From an uncultured Oscillospiraceae bacterium (lineage in GTDB: Bacteria > Bacillota > Clostridia > Oscillospirales > Acutalibacteraceae), in assembly GCA_902492895.1 (NCBI GenBank), contig CABUNG010000044.1, positions 1-15,676 on the forward strand: DNA of 15,676 bases, written 5' to 3'. Of the stretch, positions 14,632-15,676 are shown one piece after another. The position numbers and the translations under genes were made by a program. The notes beneath the pieces were generated by a model. It worked only from the letters and a program-made list of their open reading frames with translations. It made no database searches and was not told the DNA's origin. Positions within the stretch are counted from its first letter, which is position 1. Every line of letters begins with the position of its first letter.

Positions 14632-14693
14632 TCCATAAATCTTTTTTGTATGACTGCTATATCCTGTTCCGTATTAGTAGAAATAAAGATATG

Positions 14694-15676
14694 CTACCTG
14701 CGGAGCACGGCTTTGACCTTATCAGCATATTCTTTTTTATCCTCCTGCTTTTCGTATGGCAGCTTTATCAATTTGATTTGGCGTTGCCGACATAAATGTA
14801 CTTTCAATATTTCCATTTGTTCTGTTCCACTTGTCCATTCTATCGCCAGTTTTTCTGACGGAAGATATGCTTCAAGAGTTATGCCGAGCAACTTATCCGA
14901 ACCAAGCTGCACCTTCAAGCCTTTCAGACTTGCGTAATATCCGACTGTCAGTGCCGGAAATACTCTGTCATATTCCTTATCACAGACTATACAGCCTTTT
15001 TTAAGCAATGTCCTATCGCTTATCTTTGCCCTCCACATATGACCGAAGGGACATTTCCACCATACAACTTTCATAGACAATCTTGAAATCTCTGTGGGGA
15101 GAATAGTATTTTTCACAAAATCCCATTCGGCAAGCAAATGCCTGTCGGTCGTTGCAAGGTCATTGTAACCTGCAAGCACCGCTCTGTCTGTACATACGGG
15201 ACAAGCTGCACCTTTTACACGGGTATTGACAACCGCCTTCCATTCATTGCCGCAGGTCTGACATCGCCACCATACATTTTGCCTTGATTTTTCATTGACC
15301 TCATCAGCTTTTAGCGGTTCATTCTTTTCCGACCATTCGGCAGCGATCTTCGGCTGTGTAGTTGCCAAATCATTAAATCCCTTTAACAGCGTGTACCCGC
15401 TGCAATACGGGCATTGACTGCCTCCAGAACGGGTAGAAATCAGGGTATACCACTCATTCCCGCAGTCCTTACATTTCCACCAGACCTTCCGATTAGTAAA
15501 AGGTGTTACCATTGTCGGCAGAAGCGGTAAGTTCCTCTCAGACCATTCTGCGGCGATTTCCGGAAAGAGAGTTGCAAGGTCGTTAAAACCTTCAAACACT
15601 TTATTATGAGCGCAATACGGGCAGCCTGTGCCGTTTAACGCCCTGCTCTTAACCGTTGCTGTCCATTCGTGACCAT
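14694..15676 (-). CDS. Multi-zinc-ribbon (DUF4379-type) protein with possible nuclease-like C-terminus, 5' end outside window
   Basis: 326 residues are visible and the frame is open at the right edge. The protein is a series of ~68-residue modules: GFNDLATxxPxIAAEWSExN, then VWWKCxxCGNEW, then CPYC. Each gives two Cys pairs, as in the probable zinc-ribbon family DUF4379. Complete modules cover visible residues of about 26-97 and 98-165. A third, variant one (about 167-232) has CPFGH in place of CxxC, followed by CIVC. A final ~95-residue domain (GITLEAYLPSEKLAIEW, then K265 and IKLIKLPY of the 301-residue in-window part) has the E...E...K spacing of PD-(D/E)XK nuclease folds seen in Vsr-like proteins, but the motif is degenerate. 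Nucleic-acid binding or cleavage is therefore an inference. It ends TAG at 14694 and lies next to conjugative-element debris. Confidence 0.8.
   Translation of the reverse strand, partial: GHEWTATVKSRALNGTGCPYCAHNKVFEGFNDLATLFPEIAAEWSERNLPLLPTMVTPFTNRKVWWKCKDCGNEWYTLISTRSGGSQCPYCSGYTLLKGFNDLATTQPKIAAEWSEKNEPLKADEVNEKSRQNVWWRCQTCGNEWKAVVNTRVKGAACPVCTDRAVLAGYNDLATTDRHLLAEWDFVKNTILPTEISRLSMKVVWWKCPFGHMWRAKISDRTLLKKGCIVCDKEYDRVFPALTVGYYASLKGLKVQLGSDKLLGITLEAYLPSEKLAIEWTSGTEQMEILKVHLCRQRQIKLIKLPYEKQEDKKEYADKVKAVLRR

Overview
The window looks like chromosome of a Gram-positive, low-oxygen gut-type Clostridia bacterium (Oscillospiraceae/Lachnospiraceae-like; inferred, not shown by any marker gene). 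The basis is strong AGGAGG ribosome-binding sites, Sec signal peptides with C-terminal membrane anchors, an SPQTG sortase-type motif, several lipoproteins, and a Tn-type conjugative-element remnant. Every gene I support lies on the minus strand, so transcription runs from high to low coordinates.

Right end (about 13.4-15.7 kb), visibly AT-richer: debris of a conjugative element. It holds a multi-zinc-ribbon protein that runs off the right edge, a small hypothetical ORF, the first ~150 residues of a conjugation-module membrane protein, and, directly abutting it, the last ~120 residues of a SLOG/DUF1273-type protein. The two truncated genes meet at about 13811, which reads as a deletion scar.

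Middle (about 11.5-13.3 kb): a regulatory pair. A Cro/C1-type HTH protein with a near-consensus promoter is followed by a 12-helix MFS-like membrane protein with a C-terminal LuxR-type HTH, then a strong intrinsic terminator. A ~420-bp non-coding stretch (11141-11560) follows. It carries a plausible minus-strand promoter and two nearly identical dyads whose centres are 32 bp apart.

Left (about 1-11.14 kb): one long, tightly spaced putative operon of ten genes for envelope proteins: a 108-aa protein of an unrecognised family; a GH3 (NagZ-like) lipoprotein split by a frameshift at a six-G tract; two unrecognised lipoproteins; a second member of the 108-aa family whose zinc-ribbon tail is cut off by an in-frame TAG; a membrane/double-zinc-ribbon protein; and four secreted or anchored proteins built by shuffling a few modules (an FN3-like N-terminal domain, CxC...CxxC modules, InlB/Listeria-Bacteroides-like repeats, and a C-terminal PEGxELYA domain). 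The arrangement suggests one LuxR-controlled cell-surface system with peptidoglycan-recycling/GH3, lipoprotein and surface-adhesin-like parts. The GH3 frameshift, the amber codon and a probable lost start codon in the leftmost gene suggest decay, phase variation or assembly error. The operon as a whole is the best candidate here for an undescribed system; its function is unknown to me.
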